Positions 27,154 through 36,386 of a DNA stretch of 64,000 nt are shown piece after piece. This DNA comes from Rhizobium sullae (GTDB lineage: Bacteria; Pseudomonadota; Alphaproteobacteria; Rhizobiales; Rhizobiaceae). How positions within the stretch are numbered: position 1 is the stretch's first letter; every line of letters starts with the position of its first letter. Position numbers and translations under genes: made by a program. Location: positions 1 through 64,000 of the forward strand of contig NZ_FWER01000004.1 in assembly GCF_900169785.1 (NCBI RefSeq), in the 5' to 3' direction. The notes below the pieces were generated by a model. It had not been told where the DNA came from. It saw only the letters and a list, made by a program, of their open reading frames with translations, and ran no database searches.

Positions 27154-28464
27154 CTACTCAAGCAGCGGCGACCAGGCTGGGTCGGACGCGTAGGTCGGCG
27201 TCTTGATGGCCTGCTCGTTGTAGCCTGTCAGATCGATGGAATAGAGCTGCGGACCGCCGGCACCAGCCGGCTGGCGGAAGAACATCAGGACACGGCCGTT
27301 CGGCGCCCAGGTCGGGCCTTCGTTGTGGAAGCCCGTCGTCAGAATGCGCTCGCCCGAACCGTCCGGTTTCATTACGCCGATCGAGAATTTGCCGCCGGAT
27401 TGCTTGGTAAAAGCGATCAGATCGCCGCGCGGCGACCAGACAGGCGTCGAATAGTTGCCGTCGCCGAACGAGATACGCGTCTGGCCGGAGCCGTCGGCGT
27501 TCATCACGTAAATCTGCTGCTTGCCGCCGCGGTCGCTTTCGAAAACGATGCGCCCGCCGTCCGGCGAATAGGACGGCGAGGTATCGATCGCTGCCGTCGA
27601 GGTCAGGCGCGTCGTCGTGCGCGAACGCAGATCCATCGTGTAGATGTTGGCGTTGCCTTCCTGCTGAAGGCTCATCACCACCTTCTGGCCATCCGGCGAG
27701 AAGCGCGGCGAGAAGGTCATGCCCGGGAAGTTGCCGACGACTTCGCGCTGCCCGGTTTCGAGCTGCAGCAGGTAGACGCGCGGTTGCTGGTTGGCGAAAG
27801 ACATGTAGGTCACTTCCTGCCGGTTCGGCGAGAAGCGCGGCGTCAGAACGAGGTCGCTGCCATCCGTCAGCGTGCGCACATTGAAGCCGTCCTGATCCAT
27901 GATCGCAAGCTGGCGCTTGCGCTGCTGCTTCGTGCCGGATTCGGAGACAAAGACCACGCGGGTATCGAAATAGCCCTCTTCGCCGGTGATCTGCTTATAG
28001 ATCGCATCCGCGATGATATGGGCGACACGGCGCCAGTTTTCCGGCTGTGTGTAGAATTGCTGGCCGGTCATCTGCTGGCCGGCAAAAGTGTCCCAGAGAC
28101 GGAACTCGGCGCGAAGGCGGCCATCGCCTTCCTGCGTAACCCGGCCGGTCACGAGCGCCTGCGCGTTGATGACCTTCCAGTCCTCGAAGCGCGGAGCTGC
28201 ATCCGGATTGGAGATCTTCTCGATGAAGGCATTCTTGTTAACTGGCGCGAAGAGGCCGGAGCGCTGCAGGTCGGCTGCAATCACCTGAGAGACCTTTGCG
28301 CCGATGTCGCCCTGCAGGAAATCGGTGATGGCGATCGGCAGCGGCTCGACGTTGCCCTTGTTGATGTTGATCTCGACAAGCGCGTGTGCGGGCGTCGCGA
28401 TAGCCGCCGTCGCAGCCATGCCGAGAGCCACCACGAAGGCGCGGAAGAGGGAACACTTGGTCAT
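27154..28464 (-). CDS. tolB: Tol-Pal system translocation protein TolB
   Basis: Periplasmic protein with an N-terminal domain that contacts TolA and a six-bladed beta-propeller that binds Pal. The 436-residue product shows repeated propeller motifs ([41 protein letters not shown]) and a signal peptide ending ATPAHA. ATG 28464 has AAAGG 11 nt upstream; the ATG at 28485 directly abuts the tolA stop and has no ribosome-binding site. Spacing to tolA is 21 bp. Confidence 0.96.
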   Translation of the reverse strand: MTKCSLFRAFVVALGMAATAAIATPAHALVEININKGNVEPLPIAITDFLQGDIGAKVSQVIAADLQRSGLFAPVNKNAFIEKISNPDAAPRFEDWKVINAQALVTGRVTQEGDGRLRAEFRLWDTFAGQQMTGQQFYTQPENWRRVAHIIADAIYKQITGEEGYFDTRVVFVSESGTKQQRKRQLAIMDQDGFNVRTLTDGSDLVLTPRFSPNRQEVTYMSFANQQPRVYLLQLETGQREVVGNFPGMTFSPRFSPDGQKVVMSLQQEGNANIYTMDLRSRTTTRLTSTAAIDTSPSYSPDGGRIVFESDRGGKQQIYVMNADGSGQTRISFGDGNYSTPVWSPRGDLIAFTKQSGGKFSIGVMKPDGSGERILTTGFHNEGPTWAPNGRVLMFFRQPAGAGGPQLYSIDLTGYNEQAIKTPTYASDPAWSPLLE

Positions 28465-28485
28465 GAGGAACAAGCCTTTCAGCAT

Positions 28486-29613
28486 TTAAAGGGCCATCTG
28501 ACTGGGGTCGAAGTTCACAATGACTTCGCTCCACGCGTCATATTTGTCTTTCGGAAGGTTGGTGAACGGAGCAGACCGTTTGACGGCACGATAGGCACCG
28601 CCAGCAAGTGCCCGGCGCGTGGATTCGTTGCCGCCGGTCGCTTCGACCTCGGGGTCTCCGATGATCTCGCCATTCTCGTCCAGCTTCATGTGGACGGTGA
28701 TGCGGACCTGGTCCATGTCCGCAAGGCCGGGAATGATCTGCCAGTTGCCGGCAATCGCGTTGCGCAGCGCATCCATCTCGCTCATGCTGAGTTTGGAGCC
28801 GGTATTGTTCGACTTCTTGGCACCCAGCGAGGCGACTTCCGTCGAGCGCTTCGCGCCGCCGTTCGACGGATCCTGCTTGTTCAATAGCGCTGCAATGTCG
28901 TCGGCATTGAAATCGCTCTGCTTCGAGGACGAGGCCTTCGCCTTCTCCTGCGCTTTGTCGGCTTTCTTCTTGTCAGGCTGCTTGTCGGCCGTCTTCTGCT
29001 GGTCCTGCGCCTTTTCCGGCGGTTTTTCCGCGGGCTTCTGCTCCGGCGGCTTCACCTGCGGCTTGGCGACCGGCGTCGGAACGTTGTCCGGCAGCGCCTC
29101 GGCTTCCGGCTTCGGCGGCTCGGCTGGTTCGGCAGGCATTTCTTCCGGCTTCGGCGGGGTCGGTGCAACCTCCGGCTTGGTTTCCGGGATCGACGCGACT
29201 TCCTTCGGCTCGTCGACGACCGTATCCTCCTTCATGATCTCCTTCACCTCGTTGGGAACGGGATCATTCTGGGGAAGCGGCTTCTCGACGGCTTTCGGTG
29301 CCGCGGTGCTCTCGTTGTTGTTCGGCTTCGCGTTCGGGATCGGCGGCGTCTTCAGGTCGATCTTGTTGTCGCCGAGGTTCTCGGCGTCCGCAACATCAGC
29401 AGGTTTGGAAGTCGGCTTCGGCGCCGGCTTGTCGTTCGGCTTTGCCGTCTTGTCACCCTGCTGCATCTGGGTGATCGATTCGACGGGCACCAGATCGACC
29501 GGCATCGCTTCGAAGTCATCGACCTTGAACGACTCCGGCGAACCAATGGTCACCAGAGCCGCGGCGAGCACCAGTCCGTGCAGAACAGCAGATGTGACGA
29601 CACTGGTCTTCAT
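28486..29613 (-). CDS. tolA: Tol-Pal system protein TolA
   Basis: Inner-membrane protein that spans the periplasm and links TolQR energy to Pal/TolB. The 375-residue product has one N-terminal helix (SAVLHGLVLAAALVTI), a long Pro/Lys/Glu-rich middle (many PKP and PEKP units, about 60-240) instead of the Ala/Lys helical repeat of enterics, and a C-terminal TonB/TolA-like domain with VRITVHMKLDENGEI. The proline-rich linker is typical of alphaproteobacteria. tolR is 8 bp upstream. Confidence 0.93.
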   Translation of the reverse strand: MKTSVVTSAVLHGLVLAAALVTIGSPESFKVDDFEAMPVDLVPVESITQMQQGDKTAKPNDKPAPKPTSKPADVADAENLGDNKIDLKTPPIPNAKPNNNESTAAPKAVEKPLPQNDPVPNEVKEIMKEDTVVDEPKEVASIPETKPEVAPTPPKPEEMPAEPAEPPKPEAEALPDNVPTPVAKPQVKPPEQKPAEKPPEKAQDQQKTADKQPDKKKADKAQEKAKASSSKQSDFNADDIAALLNKQDPSNGGAKRSTEVASLGAKKSNNTGSKLSMSEMDALRNAIAGNWQIIPGLADMDQVRITVHMKLDENGEIIGDPEVEATGGNESTRRALAGGAYRAVKRSAPFTNLPKDKYDAWSEVIVNFDPSQMAL

Positions 29614-29621
29614 CTTGCTTT

Positions 29622-30077
29622 CTACTGGTCCTTCTTCTGCTGGGTGACGAGACCGATATTCTTGAAGCCCGCACCCTGGATGCGCGCCATGACATCGGCG
29701 ATCACGCCGTAAGGCGCCGTCGCATCACCACGCACGAAGATGCGTTCGTTGTAGCCCGTGGTCGCGATCGCCTCGAGCTTGGCGGCGATCTCTTCGGCCG
29801 GGATCGGCGTTTCCTGCAGGAACACCGCGCCGTCGTTCTTGACGGAAATGGTGATCGGCTGCGTTTCGGAATTGAGCGCCTTGGCCTGCGTTTCCGGCAG
29901 GTCGATCGGTACGCCGACGGTCATCATCGGCGCCGCTACCATGAAGATGATGAGCAGCACGAGCATGACGTCGACGAGCGGCGTCACGTTGATCTCGGAA
30001 ATAACACCCTTGTTCCGGCCACCACGGCGGCGGCGACCGCCGCCTCCGCCGTTATTGCCTCCAACAGCCATACCCAT
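29622..30077 (-). CDS. tolR: Tol-Pal system protein TolR (ExbD/TolR family)
   Basis: Stator component of the TolQR proton-driven motor. The 151-residue protein has a glycine/arginine-rich cytoplasmic N-terminus. Its single helix bears the channel Asp (INVTPLVDVMLVLLIIFMVA), and a periplasmic ExbD-type domain follows. It lies 18 bp after tolQ. Confidence 0.95.
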   Translation of the reverse strand: MGMAVGGNNGGGGGRRRRGGRNKGVISEINVTPLVDVMLVLLIIFMVAAPMMTVGVPIDLPETQAKALNSETQPITISVKNDGAVFLQETPIPAEEIAAKLEAIATTGYNERIFVRGDATAPYGVIADVMARIQGAGFKNIGLVTQQKKDQ

Positions 30078-30095
30078 AATCGTGTACTCCGTCGG

Positions 30096-30815
30096 TTATT
30101 GTGCGGCCTGACGCGGCTGCAGCTTCTCATCGATCTGGCGCGAAAGGATGGCGGAGAACTCGTCCGCAAAGCCTTCCATGCGGCCAGAGAGCTTGCCGGC
30201 ATCCGCGGAGAACTTGTTGTAGGCGATAACCGCCGGGATAGCGGCCACGAGGCCGATCGCGGTGGCGAGAAGCGCTTCGGCGATACCGGGGGCAACGACC
30301 GCGAGGTTGGTCGACTTCGAACCGGCGATTGCCTGGAACGAAGTCATGATACCGACGACCGTACCGAAGAGACCAATGAACGGACCTGCCGAACCGATCG
30401 TCGCGAGCGAGCCGAGGCGGGCGGAAAGAAATTCCGTTTCACGGGCGAGCGTCACGTCCATCGCCCGGTCGATACGCATCTGCAGACCGATCGGCGAGCG
30501 CGCACCGCGTTCGAAGGACTTCTTCCACTCGCGCATGGCGGCAACGAAGATCGAAGCAAGGCCGGTATTGTTGCGTTCGGAAAGCGTGCGGTAGAGCTCT
30601 TCCAGCGACTGCCCCGACCAGAAGACCTGCTCGAACTTGTCGAACTGGCGCCGGGCGCGGCCATAGGCCAGATATTTGTCGATGACGATCGCCCAAGTCC
30701 AGACGGAGGCTGCGATCAGCCCGAGCATGACCAGCTTGACGACGATGCCTGCCTGCATGAACAACGACCAGAGGCTGACGTCGGCCGTTGCTGCTGCCAA
30801 TCCTACTTGTTCCAT
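30096..30815 (-). CDS. tolQ: Tol-Pal system protein TolQ (MotA/ExbB family)
   Basis: Inner-membrane proton-channel subunit with TolR. The 239-residue product has three helices: SLFMQAGIVVKLVMLGLI near residue 20, then IGSAGPFIGLFGTVVGIM near 150, then the ATAIGLVAAIPAVIAYN region. It is the first gene after a 393-bp gap that separates it from ybgC. Confidence 0.95.
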   Translation of the reverse strand: MEQVGLAAATADVSLWSLFMQAGIVVKLVMLGLIAASVWTWAIVIDKYLAYGRARRQFDKFEQVFWSGQSLEELYRTLSERNNTGLASIFVAAMREWKKSFERGARSPIGLQMRIDRAMDVTLARETEFLSARLGSLATIGSAGPFIGLFGTVVGIMTSFQAIAGSKSTNLAVVAPGIAEALLATAIGLVAAIPAVIAYNKFSADAGKLSGRMEGFADEFSAILSRQIDEKLQPRQAAQ

Positions 30816-31208
30816 TTATCAAAATCCCCGAATCCAAACGCCCGGTGCTTGACCGGGCGGCACAGAAAGTGATCTCGCAAGAATTGTCTGGCGACCGCCG
30901 CCCAAAGCCCTGGTCAAGCTTAAAGCTCTTCTTCCGCCTTCCTTGCCGTCAAATTTGGTCAAAGGAAGGCGTGCACCGCACAATCTCTGACTTTCCAAGT
31001 AAGACACTATTATGGTTAATAGATCGTTAGTTCCAGAGTATGACGGCAAAGCTTAACCAGCTGAATTTTTCTTCCCAGCTTGGAACGAAGAGACCGAAGT
31101 CCGGCGACGGAATGCCGCGCAATCCTTGCAGCGCTGAATTCCTTCACACGAAAGTCATGTTTTTGCAAGGCCCGCGTTTGCTCAATTCTGCATGTCTGGA
31201 ATGCGCGT
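30816..31208. other. 393-bp intergenic region between ybgC and tolQ
   Basis: No convincing ORF. On the minus strand it would form the tolQ 5' region. A hairpin CGCCCGGT-(5 nt)-ACCGGGCG (30839-30859) lies about 24 bp before the tolQ ATG. A near-CtrA site TTAA-N7-TTAG (31016-31030) lies about 200 bp upstream. The AT-rich part around 31000-31035 is the likeliest promoter area. Confidence 0.5.
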
Positions 31209-31664
31209 TTAGCCGTCTTGCGTCTCGATCTGCATCCGCTTCGCCAACGCCTCTGGCAACCGGCGCGGCCTTCCCTTGGCGTTGATGACGGCGATGATCA
31301 CTTTGGCCGCGATAAGCGGCGTTTCGCCGCGGCGAATTTCTTGTCTGAGCACCATCTTCGCGCCGCCGGCCTTCTCGGTGCACGTGACGATGGTGAGAAT
31401 ATCGTCCATGCGCGCCGGGTTTCTGAAGTCGATTTCCATACGGTGAACGACGAAGACAAGCCCTTCCGCGTCGGCGGTGATCAGCTCACGCTGCTCGACG
31501 CCCAGGCAGCGCAGATAGTCGGTACGGCCGCGCTCGAGGAAATGCAGGTAGCGCGCATGATAGACCAAGCCGGAGAAATCGGTGTCTTCATAGTAGACGC
31601 GCTGGATCAGCTGGTGCCCCGTCTCCGTCAGCTCGCCTGAAATGGAAAAGCCGTTATCCGCCAT
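31209..31664 (-). CDS. ybgC: Tol-Pal-associated acyl-CoA thioesterase YbgC
   Basis: Hot-dog-fold thioesterase of 151 residues. The 4-hydroxybenzoyl-CoA thioesterase motif reads VYYEDTDFSGLVYHARYLHF, containing the catalytic Asp. It usually heads the tol operon and links to phospholipid metabolism. ATG 31664 has TTGGAGAA 6 nt upstream; the frame is open 20 codons further. Here a 393-bp gap separates it from tolQ, so it may be transcribed separately. Confidence 0.92.
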   Translation of the reverse strand: MADNGFSISGELTETGHQLIQRVYYEDTDFSGLVYHARYLHFLERGRTDYLRCLGVEQRELITADAEGLVFVVHRMEIDFRNPARMDDILTIVTCTEKAGGAKMVLRQEIRRGETPLIAAKVIIAVINAKGRPRRLPEALAKRMQIETQDG

Positions 31665-31779
31665 AATTTTCTCCAAACTCGCATGCCTGTTGGCGAGGCG
31701 CAGCAACGCCCTAGCTTTGAACATTCGTCACAGTTCTTAAGTATTCCCGATAGTGGATGAACATACAGGAGGCAATGCG

Positions 31780-33000
31780 ATGAAGATTGCGGTGATGGGC
31801 GGAGATGGGTTCATTGGCTGGCCGACATCGCTGCATCTCTCGGACGCGGGGCACGACGTCCACATTCTCGACAATCTCTCGCGGCGCTGGATCGATACCG
31901 AACTCGGCGTGCAATCACTGACGCCGATGGATTCCATTCAGGAGCGCACCCGCATTTGGCATGCCGAAACCGGGCGGCGCATCCATTTCAATCTGATCGA
32001 CCTCGCCAAGGACTACGAGCTTCTCAAGAAGTGGCTTGCCGAAAACCGGCCGGATGCCATCGTCCATTTCGCCGAACAGCGCGCCGCGCCCTATTCGATG
32101 AAGAGCGACCGGCACAAAAACTACACCGTCAACAACAACGTCAGCGCCACGCATAACCTTTTGAATGCACTCGTCGAATTGCAGTTTGACGCCCATTTGA
32201 TCCACCTCGGCACGATGGGCGTCTACGGCTATTCGACGGTCGGCGCCGCGATCCCCGAGGGCTACCTGACCGTCGGCGTCGAAACGGCAGATGGCGAGAT
32301 GGCGAGCCAGGAAATCCTCTATCCGTCCAATCCCGGCTCGATTTACCATATGACCAAGTGCCTGGATCAGCTGCTCCTCCAGTTCTATGCGAAGAACGAC
32401 GCGCTGCGCATCACCGACCTGCACCAGGGCATCGTGTGGGGCACGCACACCGAGCAGACACGCCGCCATCCGCAACTGATCAACCGTTTCGATTATGACG
32501 GTGACTATGGCACCGTGCTGAACCGCTTTCTCATCCAAGCGGCAATCGGTTATCCGCTCACCATCCACGGCACAGGCGGACAGACGCGCGCCTTCATCCA
32601 TATCCAGGATTCTGTCCGCTGCATCGAGCTTGCGCTGAAGAACCCGCCGGCCCGCGGCTCCCGTGTCGAGATCTTCAATCAGATGACCGAGACACACCGT
32701 GTGCGCGACCTTGCCGAGATGATCGCCAGGATGAGCGGTGCAAAGATCGCCTGGCTTCCCAACCCGCGCAAGGAAGCGCCGGAAAACGATCTGATCGTCA
32801 GGAACGAGAAATTCCGCGATCTGGGGCTCGATCCGATCACGCTCGAAGCCGGCCTGCTCGGCGAGATCGTCGACGTCGCCAGGAAATTTGCCTACCGCGT
32901 CGATCGCTCCCGCGTTCCCGCCGTCTCTGCGTGGACGAAGGACATCGCCGCCACGATCAACCGCGACCCGGAAGGCAAGCGGCTGAAATCCGTGTCGTGA
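31780..33000 (+). CDS. sqdB: UDP-sulfoquinovose synthase
   Basis: Makes UDP-sulfoquinovose from UDP-glucose and sulfite, the first committed step of the sulfolipid SQDG. The 406-residue product is an extended SDR with the nucleotide-binding MGGDGFIGWPTSLHL. It also has the catalytic Thr/Tyr/Lys (LIHLGTMGVYG; YHMTKCLDQLL) and the Sqd1-family segment FAEQRAAPYSM. ATG 31780 follows CAGGAGG; an in-frame ATG at 31753 lacks one. It heads sqdBDC: sqdD begins 3 nt after its stop. Confidence 0.96.
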   Translation: MKIAVMGGDGFIGWPTSLHLSDAGHDVHILDNLSRRWIDTELGVQSLTPMDSIQERTRIWHAETGRRIHFNLIDLAKDYELLKKWLAENRPDAIVHFAEQRAAPYSMKSDRHKNYTVNNNVSATHNLLNALVELQFDAHLIHLGTMGVYGYSTVGAAIPEGYLTVGVETADGEMASQEILYPSNPGSIYHMTKCLDQLLLQFYAKNDALRITDLHQGIVWGTHTEQTRRHPQLINRFDYDGDYGTVLNRFLIQAAIGYPLTIHGTGGQTRAFIHIQDSVRCIELALKNPPARGSRVEIFNQMTETHRVRDLAEMIARMSGAKIAWLPNPRKEAPENDLIVRNEKFRDLGLDPITLEAGLLGEIVDVARKFAYRVDRSRVPAVSAWTKDIAATINRDPEGKRLKSVS

Positions 33001-33002
33001 AT

Positions 33003-33851
33003 ATGGAAGTGATCTCCGTCAACCCACAAAAAACGCCCTCATCCCGCCACGCCTACACCACCCTCGTCACGAATGCAGACTATGTCATGGGCGCGACCGC
33101 GCTAGCGCGCTCCCTCCGGCTCACAAAGACCGCGGCCGATATCGTCGTGCTGCATACCGGCGGCGTGAAGGGAAGCACCCTCGCCCCACTTGCTGATCTC
33201 GGCTGCCGCCTCATCGAAGTCGCGCACCTTCCACTTTCCGATGCCTTCAACGAGCGTCATGCCCGCGGCCAGCTCCATTCCGCCGCCCCCTTCACCAAGG
33301 GTCGCAAGCCGGATTTTCATTCGCCGCTCGACAATTTCTGCAAGCTGCGCCTCTGGCAGTTGACCGAATATGAGCGCGTCGTCTTCATCGACGCTGATGC
33401 CATCGTGTTGAAGAATATCGACAAGCTCTTCGGCTACCCCGAATTTTCCGCCGCCCCCAATGTCTATGAAACACTGGCCGACTTCCGCCGCATGAATTCC
33501 GGCGTCTTCATCGCAAGGCCTTCCGAGGAAACCTTTGGCCGGATGCTCACCATGCTCGACCAGCCCGACGCCTTCTGGCCGCGGACCGATCAGACCTTCC
33601 TGCAGGCCTTCTTCCCGGATTGGCACGGCCTGCCCGTCTATTTCAACATGCTGCAATATGTATGGTTCACCATGCCCGCGCTTTGGGACTGGAAGAGCAT
33701 TTCAGTCCTGCATTACCAATATGAAAAGCCATGGGAGAAGGATCATCCGAAGGCGGCGATGCTCAAGCCGCTGATCGAGTTCTGGCACTCCGTCCATGCC
33801 GGCAATGACCTGCCGGATATTGCGGCCATGACGAATCCGGAGACGGCATGA
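33003..33851 (+). CDS. sqdD: SqdD glycosyltransferase (GT8, glycogenin-like)
   Basis: Predicted UDP-sulfoquinovose:diacylglycerol sulfoquinovosyltransferase of 282 residues. It has the GT8 metal motif in YERVVFIDADAIVLKNI and a family C-terminal block (VLHYQYEKPWEKDHP). In rhizobia this glycogenin-like protein replaces the unrelated plant SQD2. Translation is probably coupled: start ATG 33003 is 3 nt after the sqdB stop (GTG 32997 is an alternative), and its stop overlaps the sqdC ATG by 4 nt. Confidence 0.9.
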   Translation: MEVISVNPQKTPSSRHAYTTLVTNADYVMGATALARSLRLTKTAADIVVLHTGGVKGSTLAPLADLGCRLIEVAHLPLSDAFNERHARGQLHSAAPFTKGRKPDFHSPLDNFCKLRLWQLTEYERVVFIDADAIVLKNIDKLFGYPEFSAAPNVYETLADFRRMNSGVFIARPSEETFGRMLTMLDQPDAFWPRTDQTFLQAFFPDWHGLPVYFNMLQYVWFTMPALWDWKSISVLHYQYEKPWEKDHPKAAMLKPLIEFWHSVHAGNDLPDIAAMTNPETA

Positions 33852-34756
33852 AGGTATTGGTATCTGGCGGGACGGGCTTGGTGGGACGCTATATCGTCGA
33901 GGAGCTGCTTGCCGCCGGATATTCGGTCATCATCGGCGGACGCCGCGCGCCGTTGCCCCGGCTGTTCTCGCGGCCGGTCGAATTCGCACCGCTTTCGCTC
34001 GATCCCGACAAGGAACACATCGAGGCCTTCGACGACGCCTATTTCTTCGTGCATGCCGCTTTCAGCCACCTGCTCGGACAATATCGTGGCGGCGAAGGCG
34101 ATGATCCGGGAGGCTTCAGCCGCCTGAACCTTGACGGCACGGTGAAGCTCTTCGACACCGCCAGGCGCGCCGGCACCCGCCGCTGTATCTTCATCTCCAG
34201 TCGTGCCGTCTATCAGAACGCAACGCCCGGCACCGTCCTGACAGAGGACATGCTGCCGGAGCCGGACACGCTTTATGGGGAGGTGAAGCTCGCCGGCGAG
34301 CGAGCGCTCGCCCATCTGGCCGGACCCGGCTTCGCGGCGGCCAGCCTGCGCGCCACCGGCGTCTACGGCGACCTGCTTCCGAACAAATGGTCCGGCCTCA
34401 TCGACGATTACCTCAGCGGCAGGCCGGCGCCCGTCCGGGCCGGAACGGAAGTTCACGGCCGCGACCTCGGCCGCGCCGTGCGGCTGATGCTGGAGACGGA
34501 AAGCGCCCGCATCTCCGGCGAGGTCTTCAATGTTTCTGACGTCGTCGCCGATACCCGCGATATCTTGTCGGTCGTGCAGCGGGAAACCGGCTGCCCCAAT
34601 CCTCTGCCTGCCTCAGCAGACAAGGCTGCCGTCAGTCAGATGAGCACCGAAAAACTGGAGGCGCTTGGCTGGCTGCTGGGCGGCAAGGCGCTGTTCGAGC
34701 AAACGATCCGGCAACTGACAGGCGCATTGCAGCAACGCAAATTTCACCAGATCTAA
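33848..34756 (+). CDS. sqdC: SqdC, NAD-dependent epimerase/reductase-like sulfolipid protein
   Basis: A 302-residue SDR-type protein with MKVLVSGGTGLVGRYIVEEL at the N-terminus and a YxxxK pair (YGEVK) after ISSRAVYQN. Third gene of sqdBDC. SqdC is required for or supports SQDG formation in Rhodobacter and Sinorhizobium, but its exact reaction is not settled. Identification rests mainly on gene order and the extended-SDR fold. Confidence 0.85.
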   Translation: MKVLVSGGTGLVGRYIVEELLAAGYSVIIGGRRAPLPRLFSRPVEFAPLSLDPDKEHIEAFDDAYFFVHAAFSHLLGQYRGGEGDDPGGFSRLNLDGTVKLFDTARRAGTRRCIFISSRAVYQNATPGTVLTEDMLPEPDTLYGEVKLAGERALAHLAGPGFAAASLRATGVYGDLLPNKWSGLIDDYLSGRPAPVRAGTEVHGRDLGRAVRLMLETESARISGEVFNVSDVVADTRDILSVVQRETGCPNPLPASADKAAVSQMSTEKLEALGWLLGGKALFEQTIRQLTGALQQRKFHQI

Positions 34757-34826
34757 TCGGCTCCACCAAAGCCAGTGCCGCTGTCACGGGATTGCAATGG
34801 CCCGCCAGCCGTTTATGGTCCGGTCC

Positions 34827-35423
34827 ATGCAGCAGACGATATCCAAGGAACTCAAAACCCAGATGCGTGCCGAACGGCTCGCGTTGCGCGACGTAATCCC
34901 GCTTGAGGCGCGTATCGAGAAGAGCTTGGCAATGGCGGAGCACGCGGGCGAGGCCGTGGCTTTCGATCCCGGCACGATCATTTCGGGCTTCATGCCGATC
35001 CGCTCGGAGGCCGATATCCGGCCTCTGATGGCGCGCTTTCAGGCGCGCGGAGCCCGCCTCTGCGTTCCGGCCATCCTCGACCGTCAGATGATCGTCTTCC
35101 GTGAGCTCCTGCGTGGCGAGCCGCTGGTTGCCACAGGCTTCGGCACTGCCGGACCGGGACCGGAGGCCGCGGTTCTCGATCCGGAAATCATGCTCGTGCC
35201 ACTGTCGGCCTTCGACGATCGCGGCCACCGCATCGGCTACGGCGCTGGTCACTACGACCGCGCAATCCACCGTCTGCGGCAAAAAGGCGTGCGTCCGAAG
35301 CTGATCGGCATTGCATTCGACTGCCAGGAAGTGGCACATGTGCCCGACGAGCCGCATGACATAAGCCTGGATGCCATCCTGACAGAAAGCGGCCTTCGCT
35401 TTTTTGCTTCTTGGATCGGATAA
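34827..35423 (+). CDS. 5-formyltetrahydrofolate cyclo-ligase
   Basis: Converts 5-formyl-THF to 5,10-methenyl-THF with ATP (YgfA/MTHFS family). The 198-residue product has the substrate loop GHRIGYGAGHYDRAI and the N-terminal basic helix (MRAERLALRD). ATG 34827 gives the family length; ATG 34797 is an in-frame alternative and neither has a strong ribosome-binding site. In many proteobacteria this gene is next to ssrS and zapA; here they lie about 23 kb away. It is followed after 3 nt by the YmdB-like gene. Confidence 0.92.
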   Translation: MQQTISKELKTQMRAERLALRDVIPLEARIEKSLAMAEHAGEAVAFDPGTIISGFMPIRSEADIRPLMARFQARGARLCVPAILDRQMIVFRELLRGEPLVATGFGTAGPGPEAAVLDPEIMLVPLSAFDDRGHRIGYGAGHYDRAIHRLRQKGVRPKLIGIAFDCQEVAHVPDEPHDISLDAILTESGLRFFASWIG

Positions 35424-35426
35424 GGA

Positions 35427-36251
35427 ATGCGTCTGCTTTTTCTGGGTGACATGGTCGGCAAGACGGGGCGGACGGCGGTATGGGATCGCCTGCCCGGACT
35501 GGTTTCCGACCTAAAACTCGACTTCGTGATCGTCAACGGCGAAAATGCCGCGGGCGGTTTCGGCATCACGGAAGACATCTTCCTCGAGACGATCAATGCG
35601 GGAGCCGACGTCGTCACCACCGGCAACCACGTCTGGGACCAGAAGGAAGCCGTCGCCTTTGCGGGCCGCCACGATCAGTTCCTGCGCCCGGCCAATTACC
35701 CGCAGGGAACGCCCGGCCGCGGCTCGGGACTCTTTTATGCGCGAAACGGAGCACGCGTGCTCGTGGCAAACATCATGGGCCGCGTCTTCATGCATCCGGA
35801 GCTCGACGATCCCTTCAAATCCGCCGAGACGATCCTCGACGCTTGCCCGCTCAAGGAACAGGCCGATGCGATCATCTTCGACTTCCATGCGGAGGCAACG
35901 AGCGAAAAGCAGTGCTTCGGCCATTTCGTCGACGGCCGGGCCACCTTCGTCGTCGGCACGCATACGCATGTACCGACTGCCGACCATCAGATACTGAACG
36001 GCGGCACGGCCTATATGTCGGATGCCGGCATGTGTGGCGACTACGACTCTTCGCTCGGCATGGACAAGGAAGAGCCGCTGAACCGCTTCATCTCCAAGAT
36101 GCCGAAGGGACGCATGGAAGCCGCCACCGGCCCTGCGACGATCTGCGGCGTCGGCGTCGAGATTTCCGATGCCACCGGGCTTGCGGAACAGATCGCGCCG
36201 CTGCGGATTGGTCCGCGGCTGGCGGAGACGATTCCGGAATTCTGGCGGTAG
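35427..36251 (+). CDS. YmdB-family metallophosphoesterase
   Basis: A 274-residue calcineurin-like phosphoesterase of the YmdB/TIGR00282 type, with metal-binding motifs LFLGDMVGKTG, VIVNGENAAGG, VTTGNHVWDQ and FVVGTHTHVPTAD. Bacillus and Deinococcus members hydrolyse 2',3'-cyclic nucleotides; the substrate here is not known. It is coupled to the folate gene by a 3-nt gap. Confidence 0.92.
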   Translation: MRLLFLGDMVGKTGRTAVWDRLPGLVSDLKLDFVIVNGENAAGGFGITEDIFLETINAGADVVTTGNHVWDQKEAVAFAGRHDQFLRPANYPQGTPGRGSGLFYARNGARVLVANIMGRVFMHPELDDPFKSAETILDACPLKEQADAIIFDFHAEATSEKQCFGHFVDGRATFVVGTHTHVPTADHQILNGGTAYMSDAGMCGDYDSSLGMDKEEPLNRFISKMPKGRMEAATGPATICGVGVEISDATGLAEQIAPLRIGPRLAETIPEFWR

Positions 36252-36386
36252 GCGAACGGCACGCCTCATTAAGCGGCACGGCACGCCACCCATCCACCCA
36301 ACACGCAATTGTGAGCGCTCTCCATCTGGACCGCTGCGGTGCCTTGCCGCATCCTCGGCGCACCGTGAAAGCGCCGGAGGGGTGGC

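Noticed and set aside
27070..28887. 605-residue plus-strand ORF across tolB
   Set aside because: Antisense to tolB and the end of tolA, which are clear family members; the frame crosses gene boundaries without a domain.
31720..31745. Possible Pho box upstream of sqdB
   Set aside because: Only CTGTGAC resembles a half-site on the minus strand and the second repeat does not match.
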